Shown one piece after another: positions 8,253-17,292 of a stretch of DNA of 64,000 nucleotides (the first letter of the stretch is position 1; each line of letters begins with the position of its first letter). Source of the DNA: G965218495 sp965262785 (GTDB lineage Bacteria > Bacteroidota > Rhodothermia > Rhodothermales > Bin80). The DNA is taken from NCBI GenBank assembly GCA_965262785.1, contig OZ253559.1, forward strand, positions 3,782,001 through 3,846,000, given 5' to 3'. A program made the position numbers and the translations under genes. The notes beneath the pieces are model-generated. The model made no database searches. It had not been told where the DNA came from and saw only the letters and a list, made by a program, of their open reading frames with translations.

Positions 8253-9971
8253 TTAGCTCATGTCGTCCGTGTCCATCAATTCGCGCGCGCTCTCCCGCAT
8301 GGCATCGGTTACCTCAGCACCCGAGAACAGCCTCGCAACGTGTTCCGCCCGCTCCTCATCCATCAAGCGGCGTATGTAAGTCTTGGCACGTCCCTCCTCT
8401 ACACGCTTTTCCACCACGAAATGGGCCTGTCCGAGGGCCGCGATCTGTGGCAGGTGGGTAATGGCGATGATCTGATGGTAGCGACCAAGCTCCGCCATAC
8501 TTCTGCCCACCTTGCGCGCAATGCTCCCGGAAACGCCGCTGTCGATCTCGTCAAACACCAGAATCGGCAGGCTCTCGCTCTTGGCAAGGACGGTCTTGAG
8601 CGCCAGCATTATGCGGCTGATCTCGCCCCCGGAGACAATGCGCCTAAGGCTATTCGGCACCTCTCCCTGGTTCGTTGCAACACGAAATTCCACCTCATCC
8701 ATTCCGTGACGGAATGCTCGGTAGCGCTTGGCGCGCCGACCCACGTCGGGGAGTCGAATCCAGCCTTCGTCATCGGCACGCCGCGCGAAACTTACCGTAA
8801 GTGTTGCGTCTGGCATGCCGAGACGACCAAGCTCCGAGGCAACCGCCCGCTCGATACGCTCGCCAACCTCATGGCGCTTGCCGCTCAGCCGCAAGGCAGC
8901 GTCCGACAACAATGCTTGCTGCTCTTGTATTGCTTGAAGGAGTTGCCTGAGCGCTTCCTTATAGTTTACGATCAGGTCGTATTGATCGCCGATCTTGGCT
9001 CGGTACTCCACGACAGCCTGCACTGTGCCGCCGTACTTGCGATTCAGGCGATCTAGCTCCCCCAACCGCTCCCGGATGACCTCCAGGCGGTCCGGGTTGA
9101 ATTCAATGCGTGCGTTATAGTCCTGCAGCAGTGCAGCAACATCCGCCACGACAATCTGCGCGGACCGTATCTCCTCATAGGCTGCCGAGAACACCTTGTC
9201 AATGCGTGCCAAGGCCTGTAGCTCGTTGCGCGCCACGATCAACTGATCTCCAGTGGCCCCGTCACGCGCGTAGAGCAACTCATAGAGCGAGGCAGTCGCA
9301 CTGAAAAGACACTCGGCGTTCTCCAGCCTGCGCTGCTCATCTACCAGGGCCTGTTCTTCATCCAACCGCGGGTCTACGGCATCAATCTCCCTGATTTCGT
9401 ACGCCAGGCGCTCCTTGAGCGCATGGGTTTGGCTCTGCTGCCGCTCCATCTCCGTACGTCGCTTCAGTAACGCGCTCGTTGCTTCGTAGCGCCGTGCATA
9501 GTCGACTCGTAAGCCGCCCAGGCTGCCGAATTGATCCAGGAGCTCCAGGTGCGTTTCAGTTCGAAGCAGCGATTGATGCTCGTGCTGCCCATGCAGGTCA
9601 ATTAGGTGGGCCGCTATCTCGCGGATGACGGGGAGGGTCGTTGGTGAATCGTTGACAAAGGCTCGACTGTAGCTGGAGGCTATCTCTCGCCGCAGGATCA
9701 GATGCGAAGTCGGTTCCACACTGTGCCTGGGCAAGAGCGCTTGCACCGATGGCGATGTCACCTCGTCGAAGAATCCCTCTATGACAGCGCGGCGCGCGCC
9801 CGTGCGTACTACGCCAGCCCAAGCCCGCTCGCCCAGAATCATCTTCAGAGCACCTATGATGATGGATTTGCCCGCCCCCGTCTCGCCGGTCAGGATGTTC
9901 AGCCCGCCATCAAAGTCTACCTCGAGAGAGTCGATCAGTGCGTAGTCGCGGATGTGGAGCGTCCTCAGCAC
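8253..9971 (-). CDS. recN: DNA repair protein RecN
   Basis: This 572-aa SMC-like ATPase acts in recombinational double-strand-break repair. The Walker A loop GETGAGKS is at residues 29-36 after the standard start MLRTLHIRDYALID. A long charged coiled-coil centre follows, interrupted by the hinge region. The ABC signature LRRIVSGGEISRIMLALK and the Walker B/D-loop ILVFDEIDSGVSG close the C-terminal half. Length and domain order are normal. It lies 15 bp downstream of secA and 10 bp upstream of pgm on the same strand. Confidence 0.97.
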   Translation of the reverse strand: MLRTLHIRDYALIDSLEVDFDGGLNILTGETGAGKSIIIGALKMILGERAWAGVVRTGARRAVIEGFFDEVTSPSVQALLPRHSVEPTSHLILRREIASSYSRAFVNDSPTTLPVIREIAAHLIDLHGQHEHQSLLRTETHLELLDQFGSLGGLRVDYARRYEATSALLKRRTEMERQQSQTHALKERLAYEIREIDAVDPRLDEEQALVDEQRRLENAECLFSATASLYELLYARDGATGDQLIVARNELQALARIDKVFSAAYEEIRSAQIVVADVAALLQDYNARIEFNPDRLEVIRERLGELDRLNRKYGGTVQAVVEYRAKIGDQYDLIVNYKEALRQLLQAIQEQQALLSDAALRLSGKRHEVGERIERAVASELGRLGMPDATLTVSFARRADDEGWIRLPDVGRRAKRYRAFRHGMDEVEFRVATNQGEVPNSLRRIVSGGEISRIMLALKTVLAKSESLPILVFDEIDSGVSGSIARKVGRSMAELGRYHQIIAITHLPQIAALGQAHFVVEKRVEEGRAKTYIRRLMDEERAEHVARLFSGAEVTDAMRESARELMDTDDMS

Positions 9972-9986
9972 ACGAGGCCTCCCGGG

Positions 9987-12900
9987 CTACGTGCGTCCAT
10001 GGCAGTACTTGTACTTCTTGCCGCTCCCGCACGGGCACATGCTGTTGCGCCCGACGCGCTCGCCGGCTGTTACGGGCTGCTTACGGGCCGAGGGATCGCG
10101 CCCTGCTGCGCTCTGCCGCGGGCCAGCTACCCCGAAGTTGGATGCCGGCGCGTCTTTGCGCGTTTTTGCACGTTGCCGATCTAACATGGTGCGACGACGT
10201 GCAGCGGCATTGGCGACCAGAGGCCGCCGACCCTTTTCGGATCGCTCTACCAGAGGACCCGCCCGAAAGATGAATGTCACGACATCGCGGCTGATTTGCT
10301 CCATCACATCCGCAAATAATTTGTAGGCCTCCATCTTGTACTCGACGAGCGGATCTCGCTGGCCATATGCGCGAAGCCCTATACCTTCCTTGACCTCGTC
10401 TAACGAGCGAAGGTGCTCGGTCCACCGCTCGTCAATAAGCGTGAGCATCGAGCTGCGCTCCAGTCCATTGGTGATCTCCTGACCATGTGTGGCCAAAACA
10501 TCCTTGATCTTTACAACCGAACGAATTCGACGGTGCCCATCGCTGAAATCCACATAGACGCGCTCAAGCTTGTCTTCAGTATCGCGTTCGGCGACCTCTA
10601 CTATTGAGCGATAAAATGGCTCGGCCAGTGCCCTCCGCTTGCGATCATAGAAATCTACAGCCCGTTCGAACACCTCGTCGCAAACTCCTGCCTCGCCCAG
10701 CGCAAAGAAGCGTTCTCGTTCAATCTCTAGTTCGAGTGCGAAAAGGCGCCGAAGGTCCATGCGCATCTCATCTACATTGCCCTCGCCGTGGTGTTTGTAG
10801 ACAATCTCTTCGACGACCGCGCTCAGCATTTCCAGGATTTCCCCGTGCATGCGCTCACCCTTGAGGGCATGCATGCGACGGTCATAAATTACCTCGCGCT
10901 GAGAATTGAGCACATCGTCATACTCCAGCTGCCGCTTTCGGATCGCGAAGTTGTTCTGCTCCACCTTCTTTTGCGCGCGCTCAATGCTCTTGGTAATCCA
11001 GCTGTGCATTATCACAGCTTCATCTTCAACCTTCATGCGATCCATCACGCTCGCCACGCGATCTGGACCAAACAGGCGCATGAGGTTGTCTTCAAGCGAG
11101 ATGTAGAACTGACTTTCCCCCGGGTCGCCTTGTCTGCCGGATCGCCCGCGCAGCTGCAGGTCGATGCGCCGGCTCTCGTGACGCTCCGTACCAATGATGG
11201 CCAGGCCGCGGCTTTTGACGCCGGGTGCCAACTTGATGTCCGTGCCGCGACCTGCCATGTTGGTGGCAATGGTGACAGCGCCCCGCTGCCCGGCCTGGGC
11301 TACAATTAGGGATTCCTGCTTCGCCCTGTCCCGCTTGGCGTTGAGTACGTTGTGCGGGATGCTGTTGCGCTTGAGCGCGCGACTCAGCGTCTCCGACACA
11401 TCCACCGAGGTGGTACCCACAAGGACGGGCTGGCCGGACTCGTGATATTCAATGATCTTCGTGATTACTGCTCGGTATTTCTCCCGGCGCGAACGGTAAA
11501 TCAGGTCGTCCTTATCTGTGCGCGCAATGGGCTCATTGGTTGGCACGACCACAACGTCCATATCGTAAATCTTGTGGAACTCTTCCGCCTCCGTCTCTGC
11601 CGTTCCCGTCATGCCGGCAAGCTTGGTGAACATACGGAAGTAGTTCTGGAGCGTGATGGTAGCATACGTCTGCGTAGCCGCCTGCACCTTGACGCCTTCT
11701 TTGGCCTCTATTGCCTGGTGCAGCCCGTCGGAATAGCGCCTGCCGGGCAGTGCGCGCCCTGTGTGCTTGTCTACTATCTGGACCTTGCCGTTCTCGACGA
11801 TGTACTCGGTGTCGCGCTCGTAGAGGGTATAGGCTTTGAGCAACTGCTCTATGGCATGTAGACGCTCCGCTCGGTCCGCGTACGTGTTATAGAGCTCACG
11901 CTTCTGGTCTTCGAGCTTGTTCTTGAGGATGCGCAAGTCATTCTGGATCTTGTTTTCGCGCTTTTCCTCAGTCAGGTCTGGGCGCTCTCTGATCTCGTCA
12001 AAGAGCGCAAGCTTCTTTTCTTCGTATTCCTGCTCGAACCTCGCCGACTCTTCGCCAACGTCCGGCAGGATGAACAGGTCCACCTCCGCCTTTGCGGCAC
12101 TGGCCACAAATGTCCGCCCCTGGCTTGTTGGCTCAATGGCGTGCTGCTTCTCGTCCAACGCGTAGTTCAGCACCTCATCAACCAGCGGCATATTCTTCGC
12201 GTTGTCCTGCAGGTAGAAGTACTCCGTTTTCTGCCGGAGTTGCTCTACCCCAGGCTCCTGCAGCACCTTAACGAGCTTCTTGTTGCGCGGAAACCCGCGC
12301 GAAGCCCGCAACAGCGCAAGGCCTGCTTCTTGCTCCAACTCCTTGACCACCCTGACATCTTCGCGTGCCAAGGCCTCATCTCGCTCCTTTAGCAGGCGTT
12401 CCGCATCGGATGCAAACCCTGCTACGATGCGCTTCTGTTTCTGCACCAGGCGTTCTACTGCCGGCTTCAACTCATCAAAGCGGCTCTGGCTGGCCGTCGG
12501 TACCGGGCCGGAAATGATCAGCGGGGTCCGCGCCTCGTCAATGAGCACCGAGTCCACCTCGTCTACGATAGCGTAGTAGTGCCCTCGCTGCACCAGTTGC
12601 TCTGGATCCGTAACAAACGAGTTGTCCCTTAGATAGTCGAACCCAAACTCGTTGTTGGTACCATAGGTGATGTCGGCGCGGTATGCATTGCGACGCCCAG
12701 GGGAATGCGGATCGTGGCCATCAATGACATCCACTGCCAGCCCGAGAAACTCGAAGATCGGCCCCATCCACTCCGCATCGCGCTGGGCCAGATACGGGTT
12801 CACCGTCACCAGGTGCACGCCCCGCCCTACCAGTGCGTTGAGATAAACGGGCGCCACCGCCACTAGTGTTTTACCCTCGCCGGTCTTCATCTCAGCTATG

Positions 12901-13517
12901 TTGCCGCGATGCAGTACGACCCCTCCAAGAAGCTGCACGTCATAGGGCACCATCTCCCACGTAATCTTCGCGCCTCCGGCCTCCCACGAATTCGTCCAGC
13001 GGGCCGTCGATCCCTGAATTGTGGGATAGCCCCGCTTCTTGTTTACCGCCAGGTCATGGTCAGTTGCCTTCACCGTTAGTCCGCCCTTCTTCGCGAACCG
13101 GCGGCAAACCTCTTTCACGACCGCGTAGGCCTCGGGCAGGATGTCGTCCAGCGTCTCCCGGACGACGTCCAGCCATTCGTCTTCCAACTCATCAAGTTCC
13201 TCGAAAAAATCCTGGCGATCTTTGAGAGACAACTCCTGCGCATTGGAACTCTCTTGCCCGTTGGTTACAGCCTGCGTTCTGACGCCGCGGAGTATGTTGG
13301 TTATCTCCCGTAGGCGCGCCTCAATTTCTGCGACATTTTCCTGAATCAACGCCTTGAACGCATCCGTCTTGGCACGCAGCTTTTCATCGGACAGGTTGCG
13401 CACTTTGTACTCAAAGGCCAGAATTTGGTCAACGACAGGCTGATAGTACCTATCAATCAGACGCTGATTCTTGTCGCCAAAGAGGCTGGAATAGACTTGC
13501 GTAAAAACGTTTGGCAT
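9987..13517 (-). CDS. secA: Preprotein translocase ATPase SecA (long form)
   Basis: SecA drives protein export through SecYEG. The Walker A segment MKTGEGKT is at about residues 210-217, with the Walker B region DEVDSVLIDEARTPLI and the second motor domain NMAGRGTDIKL. The C-terminal zinc-binding SEC-C tail is CPCGSGKKYKYCHG. At 1176 aa it is about 270-280 residues longer than E. coli SecA. The extra sequence includes a charged, helical insert (about residues 340-560) after the DEAD-type motor motif, of the kind found in Bacteroidota-like SecA, plus a spacer before the zinc tail. The start (MPNVFTQVYSSLFGDKNQR) matches the usual SecA N-terminus. Divergent from the PorQ-like gene. Confidence 0.97.
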   Translation of the reverse strand: MPNVFTQVYSSLFGDKNQRLIDRYYQPVVDQILAFEYKVRNLSDEKLRAKTDAFKALIQENVAEIEARLREITNILRGVRTQAVTNGQESSNAQELSLKDRQDFFEELDELEDEWLDVVRETLDDILPEAYAVVKEVCRRFAKKGGLTVKATDHDLAVNKKRGYPTIQGSTARWTNSWEAGGAKITWEMVPYDVQLLGGVVLHRGNIAEMKTGEGKTLVAVAPVYLNALVGRGVHLVTVNPYLAQRDAEWMGPIFEFLGLAVDVIDGHDPHSPGRRNAYRADITYGTNNEFGFDYLRDNSFVTDPEQLVQRGHYYAIVDEVDSVLIDEARTPLIISGPVPTASQSRFDELKPAVERLVQKQKRIVAGFASDAERLLKERDEALAREDVRVVKELEQEAGLALLRASRGFPRNKKLVKVLQEPGVEQLRQKTEYFYLQDNAKNMPLVDEVLNYALDEKQHAIEPTSQGRTFVASAAKAEVDLFILPDVGEESARFEQEYEEKKLALFDEIRERPDLTEEKRENKIQNDLRILKNKLEDQKRELYNTYADRAERLHAIEQLLKAYTLYERDTEYIVENGKVQIVDKHTGRALPGRRYSDGLHQAIEAKEGVKVQAATQTYATITLQNYFRMFTKLAGMTGTAETEAEEFHKIYDMDVVVVPTNEPIARTDKDDLIYRSRREKYRAVITKIIEYHESGQPVLVGTTSVDVSETLSRALKRNSIPHNVLNAKRDRAKQESLIVAQAGQRGAVTIATNMAGRGTDIKLAPGVKSRGLAIIGTERHESRRIDLQLRGRSGRQGDPGESQFYISLEDNLMRLFGPDRVASVMDRMKVEDEAVIMHSWITKSIERAQKKVEQNNFAIRKRQLEYDDVLNSQREVIYDRRMHALKGERMHGEILEMLSAVVEEIVYKHHGEGNVDEMRMDLRRLFALELEIERERFFALGEAGVCDEVFERAVDFYDRKRRALAEPFYRSIVEVAERDTEDKLERVYVDFSDGHRRIRSVVKIKDVLATHGQEITNGLERSSMLTLIDERWTEHLRSLDEVKEGIGLRAYGQRDPLVEYKMEAYKLFADVMEQISRDVVTFIFRAGPLVERSEKGRRPLVANAAARRRTMLDRQRAKTRKDAPASNFGVAGPRQSAAGRDPSARKQPVTAGERVGRNSMCPCGSGKKYKYCHGRT

Positions 13518-13674
13518 AGATTGTTTTTGATGCTCCCGCGTGGGGCTTTGGAGGTGGGATTTTGCGCGTGGAGCAGGCCGATTCTTATGTCAGCGGATCT
13601 GTCAATTAAAGGCCTTGGCAGTGGATCCGTTCCCCTTGGCTAGGGGTTTGACCACTGCACCAAGCGACCACGCC

Positions 13675-14643
13675 ATGCGACTTCATCGCCTTTGTACGAC
13701 CGTCATTCTACTTGCCACAGCTTGCCTTTCGGCCGCAGCGCAGCCCGGGCCCGTTACGGGATTTGCATTTATGCGTGTAGAGCCGTCTGCGCGCGCAGCA
13801 GCCCTGGGTGGCAGCCTATCCTCAGTGTGTTGCGATGATCTGGGCGCGTTTTTCCATAACCCTGCGCTGCTTAGCGCTTCCGTTGACGGATTGCTGTCAG
13901 CATCGTACCTGAATCATCTTCACGACCTGAGCGCGGGGTTTGCGGCATACGGCCGCCACTTTGAGGGGTACGGTAGCGCAGCGGTGGGCCTGCGCTTTTT
14001 GCACTATGGCGAATTCGAGCGGGCGGACCAGAACGGCACGCGCAGCGGCACTTTTACCGCATCTGACCTGGTATTGACGCTCGGCGCGGGAAGGGCCTAC
14101 CGCGGCAATGTGCGCTACGGCGCAAACTTGCACGTGGTGCGTTCGGGCGTGGATGAATACGGCGCAACTGCAGTGCTGTTTGATGTAGGCGTGGTGTACC
14201 ACGAGCCAGAACGCCAGTTTACGGCCAGCGCTTCGGTCAACAACCTGGGCATGGTGCTAAGCTCGCTCGGCAATGTTGCCGACGAGGTTCCTGTGGATCT
14301 TCGGGTAAGCGTCGCCAAGGGATTGCGCCACGTGCCACTATATGCCACACTGACGGCCTACAACCTCCACGAAATCGGGGGTGTAGATCCCGACGGCAGC
14401 ACCTTCAGCGACATTGCATCGCATGCTATCATTGGCATGGAGTTTAAAGTGATTACCGCCTTCACGCTTAGAGTGGGCTACAATCACAGGAGGCACCAGA
14501 GTCTCTCCTCGGGTAGCCGTCTGGACATCGCGGGCGCCGGGATGGGGTTTGGCCTGCGGATAAGGAGGTTTGCGCTGGACTACGCATTCTCGTCCTGGTC
14601 CTTTGCCGGCTTGCACCAATTCACAGTAGGCACGCGGCTTTAG
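13675..14643 (+). CDS. porQ: PorQ-like outer-membrane beta-barrel protein
   Basis: The 322-aa reading chosen here starts at the ATG at 13675, which directly precedes a signal peptide (MRLHRLCTTVILLATACLSA). An upstream in-frame extension has no coding character. The mature N-terminus FAFMRVEPSARAAALGG and the NPALLSAS segment match PorQ/PorV-type barrels. Alternating amphipathic strands follow to the C-terminus (LHQFTVGTRL). PorQ belongs to the type IX secretion group in Bacteroidota, but no other T9SS gene is in this window, so participation in T9SS is an inference from the family. It converges with the inactive recombinase homologue, and the stop codons overlap (14640-14643). Confidence 0.8.
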   Translation: MRLHRLCTTVILLATACLSAAAQPGPVTGFAFMRVEPSARAAALGGSLSSVCCDDLGAFFHNPALLSASVDGLLSASYLNHLHDLSAGFAAYGRHFEGYGSAAVGLRFLHYGEFERADQNGTRSGTFTASDLVLTLGAGRAYRGNVRYGANLHVVRSGVDEYGATAVLFDVGVVYHEPERQFTASASVNNLGMVLSSLGNVADEVPVDLRVSVAKGLRHVPLYATLTAYNLHEIGGVDPDGSTFSDIASHAIIGMEFKVITAFTLRVGYNHRRHQSLSSGSRLDIAGAGMGFGLRIRRFALDYAFSSWSFAGLHQFTVGTRL

Positions 14644-15578
14644 CCGTGCAGGAGCAGGCCACTCGCCCGCAGGTGCGCCACCTTCGCCTTGAGTCCGCGG
14701 CCGCGGACTCGCAGCTTTATGTCGGCCATACTCATCCCGTCGTTCAGCCACAGCAAGAGAGCTGTCAGTGTCAGGCTCTGCGTGGTCACGCCTGGGCGCC
14801 GAAGGCCAGCTTTGGAAAGGTAGGTAGTTATTCTGCGGCGGATTGAGCGCGCGTCAAGCCGTCCGCCCTTACTCCGGTGAGACTGCGACAAAAAAAGTGG
14901 ATCCTCGGGACCATGGGCGGGTCGTGTCTCCAGATATTTCGCGAACTTCCGCAGCACAAGGTCGTCAAGCGGAACCGTCTCCGATTTCTTGGGGCTCCCT
15001 TTACCCTGTACCCGTATTTGAGTGCCCATCAAGGTACGCTCCATATCTGCCACATTCGCCCGCTCAATATCCGTCTCTGTCAGGCCTGCATAGAGCATTC
15101 CGTAGATGATGGCCATATCGCGTTTTCCCATACGGGTTGCCATGTCCACCACGCTTAGCAAGCTGAGGATTTCCGGCTCGGAAAGCGCCTGTGTTGTGTG
15201 TGCTGCTGGTTTATAGACCGTCTTGAGGTGGACCGTGGGATTCTCGGTCAGAAACCCGGTTTCCACTAGGTATTTGGAAAACTGCCGCAACGCCGTCAAA
15301 TAGGTCGCCACAGTTCTTACACTTAAGGCACGCTCGACGGTCAGGTAGTCCTGATAGTCGTCCATGGCCGCCGGAGTCATCGGGCAGTAACCACCCTGCT
15401 CGTCCAGCCACCGGCCAAACTCGTTGAGGCACCGGTCATATGTCCCCTTCGTAGCTTTGGCTTTGTCTCGAAGATACTCCGTCAGAAACACCTGTTGCCG
15501 GTGCTGCAACTCGCCCACAGTAAGCACCTGGGCGCCCTGCCTGCTTGCTCTAGCGGTTGTGGCAATGAACTCCTGCAT
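14640..15578 (-). CDS. Tyrosine-recombinase fold protein without catalytic residues
   Basis: The 312-aa frame starts at 15578 (MQEFIATTARA). The longer open frame would run into the E2 gene. It has a SAM-like core-binding N-terminal domain (about residues 20-130; TKGTYDRCLNEFGRWLDEQGG, VRTVATYLTALRQFSKYLV) and a XerC/D-like catalytic-fold domain. The box I arginine is replaced (YAGLTETDIERAN where GLRxxEL is expected). The HxLR box reads QSLTLTALLLW. The chain ends in LRVRGRGLKAKVAHLR without the HxxxxTxxYxH nucleophile tyrosine. Only the beta-hairpin lysine region (GKGSPKK) survives. It is intact and overlaps porQ tail to tail, so it may be a DNA-binding protein rather than an enzyme. This is inference. 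Confidence 0.75.
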   Translation of the reverse strand: MQEFIATTARASRQGAQVLTVGELQHRQQVFLTEYLRDKAKATKGTYDRCLNEFGRWLDEQGGYCPMTPAAMDDYQDYLTVERALSVRTVATYLTALRQFSKYLVETGFLTENPTVHLKTVYKPAAHTTQALSEPEILSLLSVVDMATRMGKRDMAIIYGMLYAGLTETDIERANVADMERTLMGTQIRVQGKGSPKKSETVPLDDLVLRKFAKYLETRPAHGPEDPLFLSQSHRSKGGRLDARSIRRRITTYLSKAGLRRPGVTTQSLTLTALLLWLNDGMSMADIKLRVRGRGLKAKVAHLRASGLLLHG

Positions 15579-15606
15579 AGTCCGTTTACCTGCTCCTACC
15601 TGCTGC

Positions 15607-17217
15607 TCAGACCTCAGCCGTGGAGTCGATATTCTCGATGACCGCTGCAAATTTACGAAGGAAAGAGATTCCCATTGCGCCATCGATGATACGGTGATCA
15701 TACGAAAGCGACAAATACATCATGTGCCGGATGGCAATCACGTCCCCGAGGACCGGGTCTTCCACTACCACAGGTCGCTTTCTTATTGATCCCGTAGCGA
15801 GGATCGCGACCTGCGGCTGAAGGATGATGGGCGTCCCCATGATTGAGCCCAGTGACCCCAGGTTCGTGATGGTAAAGGTGCCACCCTGCAGATCGTCCGG
15901 TTGAAGGTCGTTGGACCGCGCCCTCTGTGCCAGGTCATGCGCCGCGTGTGCGAGCCCAGCCACGCGCTGGCGCCCGGCATGCTTTATGACCGGAACAATC
16001 AGGCCAGTGTTGTCAATGTTGACCGCTATGCCGATGTGAAAGTCCTTCTTAAGGATTATACGTGTCCCGTCAACGGAGGAATTCAGGATCGGATGTTCAC
16101 GAAGGGCCTCCACGGCCGCATACACCAGAAATGGCGTGTAGGTCAGCTTGATCCCAGCATGCTCAAAAAACGAATGTTTGTTTGCTTCGCGCAGCCGCAC
16201 CAGGTTAGTAGCATCAACCTCTGCAAACGAGGTGACATGGGCGGCGGTTCTGCGCGACAGCGTCATGTGGTGCGCTACCAGTTGCCGGACCCGGTCCATC
16301 TCAATGACCTCCTCACGGGCCCCGGGGGCGGGAGCCTCCTGCGGCGCCTCAGTGCGTAGCGGCTTTGGCCGCGGTGCGGGTTTGGGCGATGCCTCTGGGT
16401 GCTTGCGCGCCTGCAGGTATTCGAGGATGTCCCGCTTGTTGATGCGACCTCGACTGCCAGAGCCTCTGATACCCTCGAGCTCGCCCGCAGTGACCCCCTC
16501 CTTCTGCACAATAGCTCGCACTAAGGGGGTCAGGAAGCGGCCATCGCTCAGGTGACGTGCTGAAGCGGCAGTGCTTTCTTCCGGCACAGCTGCGGGCTCG
16601 GCTGTTGGGGCAGTCGGAGCCGGAGTAGGTACCCCCGGAACCAACCTATCCTTGCCGGTGGCGATAGTCGCCAGTGTGATGCCGACATCCACGGTTGCGC
16701 CTTCGGATACCAAGATTTCCGCCAACGTGCCTGCGGCTGGAGACGGCACTTCAGTATCTACCTTATCCGTGCCAATCTCAAGGATCGTCTCATCCAGTGC
16801 GACTGCGTCTCCGACCTTCTTGTGCCACGCGATTACGGTACCCTCAGTGATGCTTTCGCCCATCTTGGGCATAATCACGTTGACTTTGGCCCCTCCGGGA
16901 ACGGACGAAGCAGTCTCGGCGGACGCAACAGGGGGCACCGGCGGCGACAAGTCAACCGCTGGCTCAGCCGCAGCCGCGCCTGTTCGTATCCTCGCAATCG
17001 CCGTACCGACATCCACCGTTGCGCCTTCTTCCACCATAATCTCCGCCAGCACTCCTGCGCTGGAAGCTGGAATCTCTGTGTCTACCTTGTCGGTGCCGAT
17101 CTCCAGGAGAATCTCATCCAGCTCTACCTCCTCGCCAACTTTCTTGTGCCAGGCGATGACGGTCCCTTCCGTGATGCTCTCACCCATCTTGGGCATCAGA
17201 ACGTCTACCGTGGCCAT
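15607..17217 (-). CDS. Dihydrolipoamide acyltransferase, E2 of a 2-oxo acid dehydrogenase complex
   Basis: This 536-aa protein has two N-terminal lipoyl domains (residues about 1-77 and 110-190), each with a lipoylated lysine in GTDKVDTE. A Pro/Ala linker follows, then a peripheral-subunit-binding domain (FLTPLVRAIVQKEGV, GRINKRDILEYL), a second linker and the catalytic domain. The catalytic domain ends in SYDHRIIDGAMG, which holds the HxxxDG active site. E2 transfers the acyl group from lipoate to CoA. The sequence does not settle 2-oxoglutarate versus branched-chain specificity; the MGESITEGT lipoyl consensus fits either sucB- or bkdB-type E2. No E1 or E3 gene is adjacent. Confidence 0.92.
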   Translation of the reverse strand: MATVDVLMPKMGESITEGTVIAWHKKVGEEVELDEILLEIGTDKVDTEIPASSAGVLAEIMVEEGATVDVGTAIARIRTGAAAAEPAVDLSPPVPPVASAETASSVPGGAKVNVIMPKMGESITEGTVIAWHKKVGDAVALDETILEIGTDKVDTEVPSPAAGTLAEILVSEGATVDVGITLATIATGKDRLVPGVPTPAPTAPTAEPAAVPEESTAASARHLSDGRFLTPLVRAIVQKEGVTAGELEGIRGSGSRGRINKRDILEYLQARKHPEASPKPAPRPKPLRTEAPQEAPAPGAREEVIEMDRVRQLVAHHMTLSRRTAAHVTSFAEVDATNLVRLREANKHSFFEHAGIKLTYTPFLVYAAVEALREHPILNSSVDGTRIILKKDFHIGIAVNIDNTGLIVPVIKHAGRQRVAGLAHAAHDLAQRARSNDLQPDDLQGGTFTITNLGSLGSIMGTPIILQPQVAILATGSIRKRPVVVEDPVLGDVIAIRHMMYLSLSYDHRIIDGAMGISFLRKFAAVIENIDSTAEV

Positions 17218-17292
17218 CAGTTACCTCCGCCCTCCTTGAAACGTGGAAAGGTACGGCTTTCGGCCCTGTAGAGTATTCCGCATCACGTTGCT

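Noticed and set aside
14640..14643. Overlapping stop codons of convergent genes as a regulatory device (also 37630 and 42967)
   Set aside because: Such 4-base overlaps arise easily from CTAG/TTAG-type ends in compact genomes; no further sign of regulation is seen.
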